Shown: piece by piece, positions 11,901 to 23,306 of the stretch
How positions within the stretch are numbered: position 1 is the first letter of the stretch
Layout: every line of letters begins with the position of its first letter
Assembly: GCA_021442155.1 (NCBI GenBank)
Contig: CM038228.1
Location: 85,328,114-85,392,113, forward strand
Length of the DNA stretch: 64,000 nucleotides
Origin: Cymbidium sinense
Lineage: Eukaryota > Streptophyta > Magnoliopsida > Asparagales > Orchidaceae
Reading direction: 5' to 3'
Made by a program: the position numbers and the translations under genes
The notes under the pieces: model-generated
Seen by the model: only the letters and a program-made list of their open reading frames with translations
Told to the model about the DNA's origin: nothing
The model's database searches: none

Positions 11901-14900
11901 TACATCTACAGCTTTTTTGAGACAACCAATACCTCAACCATTTTAAGTAGTATGCCTATCAATAACAAAGATGATTATCATCAACATGTTCCAAGCCATA
12001 AACAATAGTTCACATGATTAAGGGTCTGTTGGAGACAGCTGCAACAATATAAAAATACAGTGGTAAAATTGTGGCAGCAATTGTTGTCTACGAAGCTAGA
12101 TATTACAATTTTTTTAATTCAAAAAAATCAGACGTAGCTTGCTAACAGTCATCACACTTTACCAAGTCAAGTTGAAAAATGCAGCTTTTCCACTGCACTT
12201 ACTCAAACACAGACAAAATATAATTTTAAAATGACAATTGGAGTGCAATTCGAATCACACCACGAGTAGAAAGTTGCTCTAAACGCAGCCTAAATCTTTA
12301 TTAGACATCTATTATAAGTCTTTGGCAATTACCAAGTCATATCTAATGAGAAGTTTTAAACTCAAGATGATTAAAGGTGCTTCCACAATGGTACATATCA
12401 CTGGATTCGCTCTAATCAGAAGTTAATTGGGCTCAATGGATATCAACTTTGATAATAAAGTGTGTGCATTGAGCTTGCAATCATCACTATAAAATGTTGA
12501 GCTAGAATATCAATAGTTCATGTGAGTCCATAACACTAAAACTCAATGGTGTTTATGACTTATTCTAGAGTAAGGACAACAACAATAACAAAGTCTTTCT
12601 ATTTCCTTGAATCTTAAGAACAAAGTAAGAAATGCAAAAATAGGAAATGATAAATGTATATTTAACACTAAATAAAGAAGTCAATCAAAACATTATAATA
12701 ATGTATGGTGGCAAAAGCAAGATCAGATAATAAAAACAGATTATCTACAAAAGAATAATGGATATTGTTTCAATCAAGTGCAAGAATCTATGAATGTTTA
12801 AGGTGAAGAGATATATGATGCACTCGATCCTTAATATGAATAATCCTATAAAATCTTGGATCATGGACTTAAAAGAAATAAATGATGGGTAATCAATATT
12901 GGATGATAATAGAATTATGCAAATCTTCATAATGAGAGGTATGTTCCTAGCTTGAAAAAAAAAATCTAATCTTACTTAGGCTGCTTGGTGAAGAAAGTTG
13001 CATCTCAACCGTACGTGTTAATAGTTGGAAGGTGATCAAGAATGCTAATGATGATGGTACATAGAAAAAAGAATGTATCATGTACGTGATGCCAAATATT
13101 GAGATAATAAAACCAACTACTAGATTTGTTACTAATCATTCTTGATGTGGAATACAAGATAAAATTTCAAGTGCGGGATTCTAAATGAAAAATAGAATTT
13201 TTAATGCAAATAATATATCGGGATAAAGGAGCATCATGACAGTAAAAAAAAGAGAGTGATAAAGGCTTATATTAACAACTAATGACTGAAAAACTACAAA
13301 GTCTTAATCAATGCTCATAAATGATTTAAAAAGATGTCGTACAAATATGATTCTTTTAGAACAACATATCAAAATTTATATTTCTAATTGGAAGATTATT
13401 GAGATGTGAAGATAAATTTCTCAATCTCTACAAATATGTTACATACCACACTCTAACTAACTCCTAGAAGTTTATTACTTACATCACCCTCTACATAACG
13501 TCTGCAAGTAATGTTAATTATCACCATCCATTAGACCTCTAAAAGTTTAGTGTCTACCAACTATAAGTATCATATAAAATGACAGTACATTACTCATTTA
13601 TACCCTTCATTAAACTGTAAGTAAAAGTGGAGATCAAAGAAATGGTCGATAGAATGATTGAAGGCTATTGGTTATCTTGGTCAGTCACGTGTAGAAAGAT
13701 TTTCTTTTGGGTGGTTAACAATAACTAGTAAAAGGTTAGAAGTGATGGCAAAAAGTTGGAGGCTTCACGTGAGAAAATTGATTACTGTCATAGTGATCAG
13801 TGGTAAGCGAAGTGGTTTGACATAGGAGATGACAATCTTTTATCCCTTTATGGTGAACCACATCAATGGAGGAATTATGCTTAAGTTCATAAAGAAAAAA
13901 ATATTTGATGGCAGATATTTGTATCATATCTCTCTCTTGACTGGTGGATATTAATCTTTTATAATAGTTGTGGACGTAAGTAGATCTCATCAAACAATGA
14001 AAACTCTTGTGTTCTTTTGCTAGTGTTCTCTTTGCAAATTATTTTTTCCCAATCTCATGATTATCATTGCCCCAAAATGCACACTTTTCCACAACACTAA
14101 AAAATTTGAGATCAAAAGGGCTTTCAAGCAGTTACTCCAAGCACACATCAAAACTTGACAATGATATTGGCACATGGATAACACAGTTGAAGGTAAATTG
14201 CATGTACAACTGATGTTCATCCTAAGATTATGAATGCCACAAATTCTAACTTCTCAAAATACAAACCATTATCCAATTTACCATCTTTGTTAGCCCATAT
14301 GTTTTTTTTTTTTGGCAGCTTGATGCCCAAAGGGCCTTCCAAAATTTACTAACAAAAATTTTAATAATAATAAAAAAAGAAATGATGGATACATGTAATC
14401 CAAACTGCTTTCAAACATGTTGGAAAAATAATTTTGTTATCTCCTCTCCTATGATGGCCTTTTGACAATAGAATCAAACACATCATCATGTTTAAATGGT
14501 CCACTACAATTACTAACATTTGTTTGATAATCCTCCTATGAAGTTCATCAAATTGGACTCCCATAGCCAATTGGGTATTGGCAAGGCATGCACAAACCCA
14601 AATCCTTGTTTGAATGCTTTGTGCACTATATAGTAAAGAACATTTCAAAACCTTTGCACATCCAAATGGACCTTTTATTCAATAAATATGCTGCTTCAAA
14701 TTTTGGAAATACTCTTGAAGTACACATCTTCATATCCAATTCAATCAAACGACATCTCTAGAGTCCAGACACAACTAATCTCCATGATAAAATAAACCAT
14801 ATCTATATCTTTATGCTTAAATTAAAGCACAATGAATTGCAAAAACTAATAGCTCAAAACTTGTATTTTGTAGTGCATATATATTGTAGCTTCTAAGACC

Positions 14901-17688
14901 CTCAATGTACATTTGGCCACTATAAGACTCCTTCAAAATTGTTGTTTAGTGACTTGATGGGATTCTCACATTCCTCACCCCCTAAATTCTAGATCCATCA
15001 CATACAATATATTATACTCTTCTTGGTGCATTAGTTGCACCTACATAATCCAAAACAAGGTTGTGGCTAGACTAATGATGTTATATGCAAGGTTTGAAAG
15101 GAAACACACCTGGTACTCAAAATATAATATAACAATTAACCTCAATTCTTGAAATAAATCTTAAAAATTGAGTTCAATTAAATATTATTTGTACTCATAA
15201 GAGGAAAAAAATTTATATATAAGTAAATGTAAATCTGAATGTGTAACAGTAAGTATGAGAAAATAATTAATATTATTACATCAATAGAATCTATAGCAAG
15301 AGTTCAACAAGAAAATAATAATAACTAATAATAAGTAAATTACATAAATAAACATAAATAAAAATAACCCAAATCAATAGAGAAACTTAATAATGATCAT
15401 GTTTGACATTTCAAAGTCAATAAATACCTTCTATTTATTAAAATAAAAATGGCAAGGCATATAAGAAAAATATAATAAGAATGGTTTATAATGTAATAGC
15501 AATGTAATGAATGTCAATAAATCATCATATTAGCTTAATACTACATGGTATAAAAAATATTTGAAGGATTATTATCTTACAATTTAAATCAAAATCATTA
15601 TCTGATACACCCTTCAATTGAAATAGGATTACAACTCGTAACTTTTGAATGTGCTATCACCTATACCTAGGAATGCAAGTGAGTCAAGCTAAAACTTGAC
15701 TTGGCAACCTGCTCACAAGCAAGTCTTATTAAGTTGGTAGCCATGCTCGAGCTTTGTGGGCCATCACATGACAAAGTGACTTCCTCAAAAATCCTATTTG
15801 AGCGTATTCATCATTTAATGAATAAAAAAATTTAACATGACTCTAACCCTTCCAACTCTACAATAGCAAACATCCATCCCTTCTACTTGCTTGATCTCTT
15901 TTCATCCATCTATTCCACCTCCCTTCACCCATAATTTCTCATATTTCCTATCATCCTCATCATGCTTACTAATTTATTTTTCCTCCTCTACAATCTAGTG
16001 CCCTCCATCTTTTTTCACTCTATTATCTATTACTCTTTCATAAGATTTTCATCTATCATAATCCTCTTATAAACTATTATAGCTATTGCAATGATCAACC
16101 AACCAATGCATCCCAACACTTTTCCCTTTCAAGATTTATTCTCTTATTCTTATTTCTTGAGAATATGAACTCTACAAGTTGAGCTTACCAAAAGCCTACC
16201 ACATCAAGACTAGTTCAAGGATAACTCCAACTCGTTAACTAAAGCCCAACTTAACTCGATTACAACCCTCATTACAAAAAATATAGCTAGCAACCTTGAG
16301 CTATAAGCCAAACTAAGGTATTATAATCATGACACACTTAAATCTATATGCTACATATCATATAACATTAATCCACATGTACTAAAAGCTTTTGAAACTC
16401 ATCTACTCTTTTGCATGGACAATCATTTGGGTACTACCACAAACCTAAATTATAACTTGTTAGCAGATGTTTTGCTGAAATGCCACCCATTTATTACATA
16501 ATATGGTAATTGATGAAACCATGTTAAATCATGGAAACCATTATAATCACCAACTACGAGCATTAGATACTAACTAAAGCAACAAATATATAATTTTCTT
16601 ATAAAATGGGCAAAAACATTTTGTCCTTTCGGACATACACAACTCACTTGGTTAGTTATGTATCACAAAATTAGTATGTCTAAACATATTACAATGACAT
16701 ACCCTTAACTTAGCCTATAGATGCACATGTTTTACCCCTATATGTCCTTTAGAATCCCAATCGTACAATGCATAACACCAAAAGATTACTTATTTACAAT
16801 CATATTATACTTAAACATGGAGATTATTCTAAATAACTGAAATAAATTTTCTACTTCATCTAGCTACAAAGTTATTCATATGCCCACTAACGAATTTGAG
16901 ATATGGAATGCTAAGAGAATAAAATGCAATACCTTTAAAACCTATTTCGAGTAATTAAGCATGCCTTAAACTATATCTTGAATGTGGATAGAGTCAACAA
17001 AGATTTGTACAAATAGGCATGAAGAAAATAACTTTTTGTTGTTTCTATCAAGCTAAAAATTGCTTAGAAGCAAGTTCAATAATTTAAAGAAACCAAACAA
17101 TTTACTATGACTTAGATAAAACAATAGCTAAAGCATGGATTGAAGAGTAACATTACCGCTTCCATTCTTCTTATTTCAGAGCGTGCAGTATTGAGCCACC
17201 AAATAAACCGCTATTAAAAATTAAAAAACATGTTAATTCTAAGATGACACTATGTAAGTCTAACTTTACGTAAAATCAACATATGACAATGGAATACCTA
17301 AAGAAGGCAAGCAGGCAAAAAATAGCTGCACAAGGTGGAAGTCAAGCCTGCATTCAAATAGTGAATCCCATTAAGTATGCCAAAACATTAGCTATCGCAT
17401 TCCCCAATAACAATTGAAGCAAATGAAAGAAACTTGCCCAAACTTTTTCGTTTTGGGAGGTGTTGTGAAGAGAATCTTGGCGGCAGATTTGAAATCAAGG
17501 TTCTCAAGTTGTCGGTAAGCCTCTGCTCTTTTTGCAGCCTCTTCTTTCATTAATAGACCCTTCTTAGAGCTATTACTATCCCGGCTACTACTATTGTGAC
17601 AAGAGGCAGCTGAGAAGGCCTGGAAATGAAGCACAATGCAACGATGCCTGAGGCATAATGATAGAACCCCAAAACTTCCTAAGAGCAT
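8957..17688 (-). CDS. Multi-exon gene for an unrecognised small membrane protein, with an apparent frameshift
   Basis: I do not recognise the protein by name. Four coding exons join on the minus strand: 17688-17438 (start MLLGSFG), 17347-17298, 17210-17157 and 9283 to about 8957. The junctions keep codon phase: ...KKFG then LDFHLVQLFFACLPSL then AVYLVAQY then, after a break, RSEIRRMEA then EAEQKKKQAEE. The N-terminus (RLRH-like basic stretch, AFSAAS) looks like an organelle-targeting peptide. LVQLFFACLPSLAVYLVAQY is one hydrophobic membrane-spanning segment. The tail is charged and lysine/glutamate-rich, probably coiled coil. Intron 1 has a GC donor (GG|GCAAGT), intron 2 a GT donor (G|GTATTC) and intron 3 a GT donor (GCG|GTAATG); all have AG acceptors. 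Exon 3 is 54 bases where 53 are needed: an extra T after the QY codons at ~17187 shifts the frame. So this is a pseudogene, a null allele or a sequencing error. The last exon may have a second slip near 8975, because another frame reads on to a stop near 8937. Confidence 0.7.
9284..11063. other. 3' part of the 7.9 kb intron
   Basis: Intron sequence without supported genes. It has a GA microsatellite at about 10232-10253. The frames at 9378-9575, 9695-9892 and 9799-9996 overlap each other on both strands and show no domain. Confidence 0.5.
10232..10253. repeat. (GA)n microsatellite
   Basis: A run of about 11 GA units inside the large intron. Confidence 0.85.
11064..11745 (+). repeat. Left LTR
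   Basis: It starts TGCTGAAATATGAAG and pairs with the right LTR at 13397. A TATATAAGG-like box sits at about 11199-11208, where an LTR promoter would be expected. The last bases before the primer site are TTCTAAC. Confidence 0.6.
11746..11758 (+). other. Primer-binding site, initiator-Met tRNA type
   Basis: TAGTACGAGAGCT resembles the copia primer site TGGTATCAGAGCT and sits immediately inside the left LTR. Confidence 0.55.
12022..12290. mobile_element. Tourist-like MITE nested in the LTR element
   Basis: A 269 bp element with the imperfect terminal inverted repeat GGGTCTGTTGGAGACAGC / GGCTGCGTTTAGAGCAAC and flanking TAA direct repeats (12019-12021 and 12291-12293). It lies inside the internal part of the copia-like element, so it arrived later. 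It is related in its ends to the MITE at 6833-7077. Confidence 0.7.
13397..14096 (+). repeat. Right LTR
   Basis: Diverged partner of the left LTR. It ends TCCACAACA at 14096, the CA end expected of an LTR. Its start has decayed from TG to TA. Confidence 0.6.
14097..17156. other. 5' part of the 7.9 kb intron
   Basis: AT-rich intron sequence. The frames at 14020-14220 and 14361-14648 have no recognisable domain. No other element could be delimited. Confidence 0.5.
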
Positions 17689-17717
17689 CTTCTCCTCATC
17701 AACTTGGAGAGCTTTCA
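17438..17717 (-). other. First coding exon of the membrane-protein gene
   Basis: The acceptor is ATAAGCAG at 17725-17718. The exon then runs 29 bases to the ATG at 17688, and codes for the targeting-peptide-like N-terminus and the conserved-looking AYRQLENLDF...AAKILF segment. It ends inside the FG codons at 17438, followed by GCAAGT, a non-canonical GC donor that otherwise fits the consensus well. The start at 17688 is chosen because the in-frame codon at the exon edge is GTG and the ATG is the first methionine after the acceptor. Confidence 0.65.
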
Positions 17718-18483
17718 CTGCTTATGCCATTGGTAAGACTGGGTAATATAAGAGGTTAGATTCCAAAAGCAATCCAACATCCTAAAGGTTAACAAATACA
17801 AAAATATACTTGGTGGCAGCAATATTGTCAGCCCAATATAAAAGGTTGTTGAACCATGCAATAATGACCAGGGATGATGGAGATGTTCTGGAGTATGCAA
17901 TAATGCCAGACATGAACATCTTGTTGTATGAACAAGCCAAATCTAATCCATCCTCAGCCCAGTTCAGCTTTATTACTGCCCTAGGCCAAAGCTAAAGCTA
18001 AGAATGATAAGCAACAATGAAGGCAGAAGCAGCAGACATTAATAAAGGCGCACCGCAGCCAAGAAAAAAGCCAGAGAAAGAAGCAATCTTTACCATAAAA
18101 CAACAAAATAGATAAACTTTTGATTGCAGTAAAAAATATCTACAGCAGCTCAGAGCAGGCAATCATTGCTGTAAACCACGCTCCAAATAAGGCTTCCCAA
18201 AAAAGAAAGAAAATCATCACTGCTCATTTCTGAAATAAACAAGAGAGAAATTTCAACAGAACACCAAGGGGTTGTTTGGTTGCAGGATTTGAGCAAGATT
18301 TAAGCCGGATTTAACTTAACCAAAGGTGTTTTTGGACAAGTTAAATCCACGGCTTTGTGTAATCCGCCAAAACCGCTTTCGAATGGCTAAATCCGGATTT
18401 ACAAAATCCTGCAGGTAGGCGGAGTTACGGGATTTAGAAAAGCAGAAGCGCACGAAGCGGGGTGGGAGGAAAGATGAGGTTAC
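17718..18483 (-). other. Leader intron of the membrane-protein gene
   Basis: It is bounded by the donor GTAACC at 18483 and the acceptor AAGCAG ending at 17718. The overlapping open frames at 17715-17900 and 17810-17995 fall inside it and are not supported as genes. Confidence 0.4.
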
Positions 18484-19903
18484 CTTTGTGACGTCTCCCT
18501 TCTCTCTTTTTCGGACAGCAGCGGAGCGGAAGAGGAGAAAGCCCAGGGTTTTGAACGCCGAAATCCTTTGAGGTTGTCGGGTGGAGGAAGAGGGAAGGGA
18601 GACTGCGAGAGGAAGAAGTTAATATTATTTTGATTTATTAAAAATTATTTTTAATTTAATTTAAAATAATTTACATAATGATTAGTTAATATGCTATCTT
18701 AGATTAATTATAATTTAACAAAAAATATAATTAATAAAGATTTAATTGATTTTTAATTAATAATTAATTGATATTTTAATATATTATCATATGATAATTA
18801 TATTTTGATTAATTTAATTATAATTGATTTAAACTAAATGAAAAATAATTTAAGTAAAATAATATTATTTTTATTAAAATTGACTAAAGAAAAATCATTA
18901 TTAAATTCATTTATAATAATAATATTTATTTATTTATAATATAATATAATATAATTAATAATATTTTATAAATAAATTATATATAAATATCTTAATTAAA
19001 AGGTATATAAATTCAAATATTACTTTATTATAATTACTCACTTAAGTAAATTTAATTGCATTTAGAAATTATTGTTTTCAATAACTTAATAACTTCCAAA
19101 GTTCATATTAATTCACCTTAGAACATATAAATACTTTATTATATTAATTTTTGATTATATCAAAATAATTAATATTCAATTACTCTTTTTTATTGTAATT
19201 TTTATAAATAAATACAACAAAAAGACTTCAAACCCTCATTATTTAAATATTAATTAGCCTAACTAACTTAAATTCTGAAATAAGTAACCAAATAGCACCA
19301 TAAGATTTAATTGAATTTAATCATCAAATACCAAACATTTTTCTAGATATAACTTCTATAAAATTTATTAAAGGGTTGTTTGATTTGAATACTTTTAAGA
19401 ATAAAGTAAAATAAATACATGGGATCTAACTTTTTGTGTATTTGTCATGGTGCAAAATAAAATTTCAAAAGAATATCATGTATTTAGAATACATTGGAAG
19501 GATGAATTTTTGTACATTTGAAATTTTGTCTAGATTTGAGCGAATTTCAAATACACTAATCAGTGTAAAATGTTGTTTCCTTTGCGCCTCAGCCCACGTT
19601 AATCATCACGCTTCACCATCTACCCCTCAATTAGCCTCTCCCGCTAGGATATTGGTCCCCACTACCAACCCCATAATCCCATCATCGCAACAAAATCCCA
19701 AAAAAAGACTTTTCATTACATTCATTCTACCAAGCAAAAAAATAAACTCATATATTTGTAGAGTTCTTAACAAAACAATCTAAAGTAATTAAAATACATT
19801 ACATTCACTTTACATTGCATTCCTTTTTCAGGCAACTAAACAGTCACTAAATTCAAATTTGCTATATTTACTAAATCCTATTTGTAACCAAATGCACCTC
19901 ATT
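18268..19903. mobile_element. Candidate TIR-element remnants, nested or compound
   Basis: Several TGTTTGGTTGC-type termini occur: GGGGTTGTTTGGTTGCAGG at 18268, AGTAACCAAATAGCACC ending near 19299, AGGGTTGTTTGATTTG at 19372, GGCAACTAAACAGTCAC ending near 19847, and TTTGTAACCAAATGCACC near 19900. These pair as forward and reverse ends of hAT or PIF/Harbinger-like non-autonomous elements, but no pair has a clean target duplication, so limits are uncertain. The interior at 18640-19330 is extremely AT-rich. The outermost pair would contain the 5'UTR-like island at 18484-18640, which argues for separate insertions rather than one unit. Confidence 0.35.
18484..18640 (-). other. Probable 5'UTR exon and donor site of the membrane-protein gene
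   Basis: This is a GC-rich, pyrimidine-rich island in an AT-rich setting. On the minus strand it reads CCTTCCCTCTTCCTCCACCC, then GACGTCACAAAG followed by GTAACC, a good 5' splice site at 18484/18483. No ATG-initiated long frame is present, which suits an untranslated leader. It lies 770 bases upstream of the acceptor at 17718, in the right orientation to be spliced to it. The upstream limit is a guess where the sequence turns AT-rich. Confidence 0.45.
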
Positions 19904-21059
19904 AATGGAGTAAAGCAAAAATCTCAAAAGAATGCTTAAAAAGGTTACAAATACACCTCATTTATGGAGGAAAACAAAAACATAGATCAATGGCAGATGG
20001 AAAGAAAAAAAGTTACAAATAAACTGTGAAGATATCACGAACATTTGACGTGGGCTTCAAAAATTTGCCACCAACCTCTCAATAAAGAGAGTATAATTTA
20101 TATCGGTTAAATTTTCAGAAGGCAGATGGAATAGTAGATAAGACACTACCCAAAAATTTTGCCCTCATTTTGTGAGGACTTTAGATCTGGCTCCAGGTTT
20201 CCTATAGGCACAAGCACTTATAGTTAATTACCCCTCCCAATGCTGAAAGATAACTTTCGATTAAGGCTAGTTATTAGATCGCTAAATGTGTAGCCTATAA
20301 TAGTAGCATGTGGAGCTTTAAAATTTAGATTTATGAAATTCATCATTATTTAACTTAAATGGATGATTGGGGGAATGATGATGCACGATCAAGATCTCAT
20401 GGTTCCATCATCCCGAGCTATCGTGGTCCTTAGTCTACTTAGTCAAAGGAGGTAGTAGACTCAACATGGCCGAAGAATCCTTGCTAGCAGCCATGGGTTG
20501 CATCATCTAAAGAGACCTAGTAGATCTAGGTGGTGTTTGCCAAAGGAGATAAATTTAAGTCCACCATAGCTGATAGAGGCTTTTTGCCCGATCAAAATAC
20601 ATTCTAAAGTTCACAGCTCAAAGAATAAAGCCATTGGGGAACATACGAGTTATAGTTCTGACCATAATTTAGTAGGCCCTTTTGACAAACCACCCGTCGA
20701 GCTCACTAATCGTCATTTATGTGGTATCATTTTGTAGAAAAACTACGCGAACAGAGGACACAGACTACGTCTTTGTGAGCTTAAGATTATTTGAGTGTGA
20801 AAATAGTTATGTATTTGATTTGACATTGACTCTTTGTGAGCAAAAGTTTTCTTAATTTGTCATCTACGACAAACGGTTGTGGATGGGTGGATGGATTTTA
20901 CTTTAAATTAAAATAATTAATTTCATTTGACTTGTATATTTTTAATTTAACTATTTGACCATTTTATAATTGATTTGAATATGTAATAATTAACATTAGA
21001 ATTTGAATATGTAATGATTTGACATTAGAATTTGAATAAATTTTTTTATTATTATGAAA

Positions 21060-21460
21060 ACCCCTCCGGATGAAATATTCAGTCAACACGACTATCATTG
21101 GGGAATTGATCATTCATTTTGTTGTTCTAGATCCTATCAATTTTTAATTTAATAATAGAAGATCAGATTTAAATTTATATTTTAAGAATTTTTAATTATA
21201 ATGATATTGAATATAAATATCTTAGATATTTTTGATAATAATGACCCTTCAGGTTGATATCTTCAATCAACTCAGCCATCACTGGAGTGCATATGTCTAT
21301 TTGATTATTTAGTTTATTCTTCTAGATTTTGTCTACTCTATTAATTTAATAATAGATGATTAGATCTAGATTTATATTTTAGGAATTTTGAATAATAATG
21401 ATCTCTCCGATTGATATCCTTAATCAATTCAGCCATCATTAGGAATTAGGGGATAGTTGT
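21060..21460. repeat. Diverged tandem units of about 160-180 bp
   Basis: Units containing a TTGATATC..TCAATCAA..CAGCCATCA core followed by TTTAATAATAGA and an A/T-rich TTTATATTTTA tail recur near 21065, 21250 and 21405. The same array is present at about 50620-51000 in copy B. Confidence 0.55.
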
Positions 21461-22526
21461 TATACTGTCATATGATAGAATTAGCTTTTCAGAGATTTTC
21501 TTAAGTGAAAAAAGCTATAACAATATCATTGAGTTTTGTTAACCTGGACCCAATCTCCAAACCCAACCGAGAATGCACAGCATCCTCAGACACTAAGATC
21601 ATACGTCAACATATTGTCAGGGCCCATGCAAGTGCTTTAATTCAAGTGTCCATATGAACCTTCAAAGAATTTAGAGTTTTTTGAAGCGCTTGTATATATT
21701 TTAATTATCATATAATATATGCATAAATTATCTAATTTGAGTGCTAGCACAAAATCTAAAACACTTGATTTGAGTGAGAGTCTGCTTTACAATTTGTGTG
21801 GTAAATTTAATTCATTCAAGCATTTGCACATATTTTGAAGCATTTGAATCAAGTGTGACATTACTTCAAAATGCATATTTTATTTCACTTAAGTATTCAT
21901 ATAGACATTTTGACATAATATTTACAATAATATAAGACTTGTAGTATATGTGATATTTAATTTGAAACTTAACGCCTTCTCTCTGCTTGTATATGTGGAT
22001 TGTGAATTCAGTGGTGTTATGTGTTTTATATCTTATTCAATAATATTTATTTATTTACATTTAGTTCATAGCTCATCGAGTTCTTTAAGTTTAAATGAAA
22101 CTTAGCTCATGATCGTTGAGAAGCTCATGCTCATCACAAGTCTCATTCAAATTCTCTTTACTCTGAACGTTTGATATGGTATATATCACAATTCATAAGT
22201 TTTGTTTGTGCTCATAGGAAATTGTCAAAACCACTAGAAGATTTACTTAATTTTGTTCTTGTTAGGTGACAAGCTTTCAAGTCCATTTCAAGTTTCATTT
22301 ATGCTCGTTGACAAGCTGTTGAGTCCCTATAAGATCATTCATATTTAAAGACTTTTAGAATTTTATATGTATGCTTATTCTTTAATTTATCATTCTCAAA
22401 AAAGTTCAATTTAGGTTTTTCAATACTTTTATTTGATCTTATTTAAGTATCCCATTAGTCCAAATTTTGGCAACCTCCTCTTCGCATAGATGCATTGGGA
22501 CTATTCGACCTTAGTTCCTCGAGCAT

Positions 22527-22627
<101 letters not shown>

Positions 22628-22639
22628 TTCATCTCTCTT

Positions 22640-23306
22640 CATTTCTTTTGCTTCTTGAATCTTGGCTATGATAAGAGGGACATAGAGAAGAAGCAAAGCT
22701 CTCAAAATTTGGTGTTTTGGGAGGATTAAATGGACCAAACATAAGAGACTTTGAGCCTTGCAATTGCCTATGTGTTTCTTTATTGCATTCCTTTAGGTTA
22801 TGGCTTAGCACTTATGTTTTGTTGGGATTTCGAACAATTGAGGATAGTAATTTTACTTTCTTAACCTCCACATTTGTTAGCATTGTCCCAAACATTCTTT
22901 TGCCAGACTTCAGTGCGATAGGAGGTATAGCAATTGTAACACCACTCTCATAGTTTCGTTTGGTTCCCAGCCACCGAAATGCTAGCTTTCTACTCTATGA
23001 TTAATGAGTCTTTTCAATGAGATTTATAGAAGATAATACATTTAAATGCCATAGAGTCGCATAACTTTTGTTGCATTAGCATTTCTCAATTAAGATGGGT
23101 TATGGCCATCACCAATCAACAACTTTGCAGCTTCATCAACTGATACCATGTCTACATTGTTGGTAGGAGTTTCACAAAATTTTATGTGAGCTACCCAAGG
23201 GATTTCTCCTTTCTTTCTAGAATGCATTTAGGCTTTGCAACAGTATCATTTATGCATGATCTTCCTTCCCCATAATCATTATTGTGATCTATAGATTTAT
23301 AATCAT
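22640..23306 (-). pseudogene. DEL: DEL (atypical E2F) pseudogene, 3' part, copy A
   Basis: Minus-strand remnant of an E2F transcription-factor-like DEL protein: the second winged-helix region and C-terminal tail. Readable pieces include the RKEKSLG segment, then the TAG shared with copy B, a degraded second DNA-binding domain, LKECNKETHRQLQGSKS, VFGPFNPPKTP-like sequence and FESFASSLCPSYHSQDS. Frameshifts and extra stops are present, for example a TAA shortly after the shared TAG. The 5' part is displaced to 38323-38557 by the 15 kb insertion. No promoter or start exists for this piece. Confidence 0.85.
23301..23306. other. Target-site duplication AATCAT, left copy
   Basis: AATCAT precedes GTGGTG. 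The same six bases follow CACCAC at 38317-38322. The empty-site paralogue in copy B reads TTTATCATCATCTTCG where removal of the insert plus one duplicate here leaves TTTATAATCATCTTCG, the same length with one difference. Confidence 0.85.

Larger units (their letters stand above)
11064..14096 (+). mobile_element. Non-autonomous copia-like LTR retrotransposon inside the intron
   Basis: Two diverged direct repeats of about 0.7 kb flank a 1.65 kb middle: 11064-11745 and 13397-14096. They align along their length, for example GAAGATAAATTT near the start, GTTATCTTGGTYA-type sequence in the middle and TTGCCC...CACTTTT near the end. Directly after the left repeat comes TAGTACGAGAGC, two or three changes from the TGGTATCAGAGC initiator-Met tRNA primer site used by copia elements; this sets the plus orientation. 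Flanks TTAAA and CTAAA look like a slightly mutated 5 bp target duplication. No integrase or reverse transcriptase is visible, so it is a small deletion derivative. It sits antisense to the host gene. Confidence 0.7.
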
